Of a stretch of DNA of 14,287 bases, positions 13,319 through 14,287 are shown one piece after another. Under the pieces are notes generated by a model. It had not been told where the DNA came from. It made no database searches and was given only the letters and a program-made list of their open reading frames with translations. A program made the position numbers and the translations under genes. Position 1 is the first letter of the stretch. Each line of letters starts with the position of its first letter. Origin of the DNA: Clostridiales bacterium (lineage in GTDB: Bacteria > Bacillota > Clostridia > Lachnospirales > WQUN01); NCBI GenBank assembly GCA_031289625.1, contig JAITPB010000161.1:1-14287 (forward strand). Reading direction: 5' to 3'.

Positions 13319-14266
13319 ATGAACGCGGTAACGTTTGGGATTTTAGGGCAGGAATTGCACGGGTTTCAAATAGACGAAGGCGGGCAGGAATATAACCCGG
13401 CCGGCGTGTGTTACCGTGTAGATACTTGGCAGTGCAAAGGACGCTGCTGGGCGTTTGAAGGCAGGCATTTTTCCGTGACGAGGTTTGATTTGGTTTTCAG
13501 CGAGGACGCCGTGCTGACAGTTCATCTGCCGGGCTGCGTCCATCTTTGCCATTATGAATCCGTGCTGGGAGAGGAACTGAACCCGTACCGCTGCCTGCGC
13601 GGCGCCGAAGTCATCATACGCGCTGACAATGAAAAACCCTACCGGGTTCGCTATCACAAGAACACGCCAATCCGCGCCACAGAAATCACCGTCAGCACGG
13701 GGTTTTGCGATAACTGCCTAGGCGGGGGCGGCTGCGGCGTACTTTGCTCCGGCGCGTTCGCGAATGCCGAGGGATGTTCGCGTTTGCCGGAAATGATTAA
13801 GATTTTTCAGCAAATACGGCGCTGCGACTATCCGCCCGCGACGGCGGCTGTTTACTATGAAAGTAAAGTGATGGAGGCGATTGCGCTCATTGCGTCCCGC
13901 ACTTGCGCCGATCCGAAATGCCGCCCGCGGGCTGTGGCGGATATGGATGGCGTGACCGTGGCAAAGGCGTATATCGACGACCATTACGGCTCGCAAATAA
14001 CGATTGATTTGCTTGCCAAAATTGCCTGTATGAGTCCCGGTAAATTAAAATACAGCTTTAAAGGCGCTTATGGCACGCCCGTCTACCAATACATAACAGG
14101 CGTGCGCATGGGGCGGGCGGAACATCTGCTGTCCGGCACAGATTTGCCGGTGGCGCAGGTGGCGGCGGCGACAGGGTATAAAAAATCCGGCGCGTTCGCG
14201 GACGTGTTCAGGAAACATACAGGTATGCTGCCGAGGGATTTCCGCAGAACGGCGCGGGGCGTATGA
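13319..14266 (+). CDS. Cys-rich AraC-family transcriptional regulator
   Basis: This 315-residue protein has the AraC/XylS double helix-turn-helix in its last 100 residues (about 213-312). VTVAKAYIDDHYGSQITIDLLA leads into the first helix-turn-helix with SPGKLKYSFKGAYGTPVYQY. DLPVAQVAAATGYKKSGAF forms the second and HTGMLPRDFRR the typical end. The N-terminal sensing half (1-205) is not a sugar-type cupin I recognise. It holds 14 of the protein's 15 Cys, with a dense cluster at residues 130, 133, 139, 143 and 153 in a Gly-rich segment (GFCDNCLGGGGCGVLC). The general size resembles PchR/YbtA-like siderophore regulators. Metal or redox sensing is inferred. ATG 13319 has GAAAGGA 10 bp upstream. 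Its likely targets are the 21-bp repeats beside it and upstream of feo. A possible next gene could begin at ATG 14268, two bases after the stop. Confidence 0.92.
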   Translation: MNAVTFGILGQELHGFQIDEGGQEYNPAGVCYRVDTWQCKGRCWAFEGRHFSVTRFDLVFSEDAVLTVHLPGCVHLCHYESVLGEELNPYRCLRGAEVIIRADNEKPYRVRYHKNTPIRATEITVSTGFCDNCLGGGGCGVLCSGAFANAEGCSRLPEMIKIFQQIRRCDYPPATAAVYYESKVMEAIALIASRTCADPKCRPRAVADMDGVTVAKAYIDDHYGSQITIDLLAKIACMSPGKLKYSFKGAYGTPVYQYITGVRMGRAEHLLSGTDLPVAQVAAATGYKKSGAFADVFRKHTGMLPRDFRRTARGV

Positions 14267-14287
14267 GATGAGCAGCCGCACGGTTAG

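Noticed and set aside
14268..14287. Possible next gene starting at ATG 14268
   Set aside because: Only six codons are visible before the window ends; the spacing after araC is suggestive but not enough to call.
1..14287. CRISPR array, tRNA, rRNA, transposase or prophage gene
   Set aside because: No spaced repeat array, cloverleaf, rRNA-like stretch or recombinase motif was found; the repeats present are pairs in promoters or at gene ends.

Overview
The window looks like a chromosomal segment of a fairly GC-rich anaerobic Firmicute (Clostridia, possibly Oscillospiraceae-like). This is inferred from the gene set: UPF0210/PFL, M20C dipeptidase, a Clostridia-type feo cluster with a FeoB-associated Cys-rich peptide, DUF3793, DUF2325 and a short-chain flavodoxin. 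Strong AGGAGG-type ribosome sites and sigma-A-like promoters agree with it. No rRNA, tRNA, CRISPR array, transposase or phage gene was seen.

Left part (1-4731, + strand): the 3' end of an ABC transporter solute-binding protein, then a three-gene run with its own promoter: UPF0210 protein, PepD-like aminoacyl-histidine dipeptidase, and an AI-2E/PerM-family membrane protein. Middle (4722-7433, - strand): a membrane-anchored MORN-repeat protein whose 3' end overlaps the AI-2E gene tail to tail, and upstream of it an orphan solute-binding lipoprotein. A divergent + strand unit (promoter near 7553-7581) carries a possible 34-residue leader peptide and an exported DUF2271 protein, and ends at a large palindrome (8430-8484).

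Right part (8494-14266): an iron-acquisition locus. Reading leftwards, DUF3793 - flavodoxin - DUF2325 form one operon ending at a strong hairpin (11590-11636). feoA - feoA - feoB - FeoB-associated Cys-rich peptide form a second. A Cys-rich AraC-family regulator is encoded rightwards from the far end.

The most striking signal is regulatory. Both leftward operons have the same promoter layout: two head-to-tail 21-bp repeats, exactly 14 bp, TTGACG, 17 bp, a -10 box, and then an 18-bp dyad AGTTAGY-GATA-RCTAACT. I infer that the dyad binds a DtxR/MntR-like metal-dependent repressor (not encoded here) and that the 21-bp repeats are sites for the neighbouring AraC regulator. The araC promoter faces the DUF3793 promoter across one shared dyad, so the 21-bp repeats fall inside the araC 5' leader, which would allow the regulator to block its own transcription. 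Together this reads as a compact two-input (metal repressor plus AraC activator) iron-starvation regulon of ferrous uptake and flavodoxin genes.
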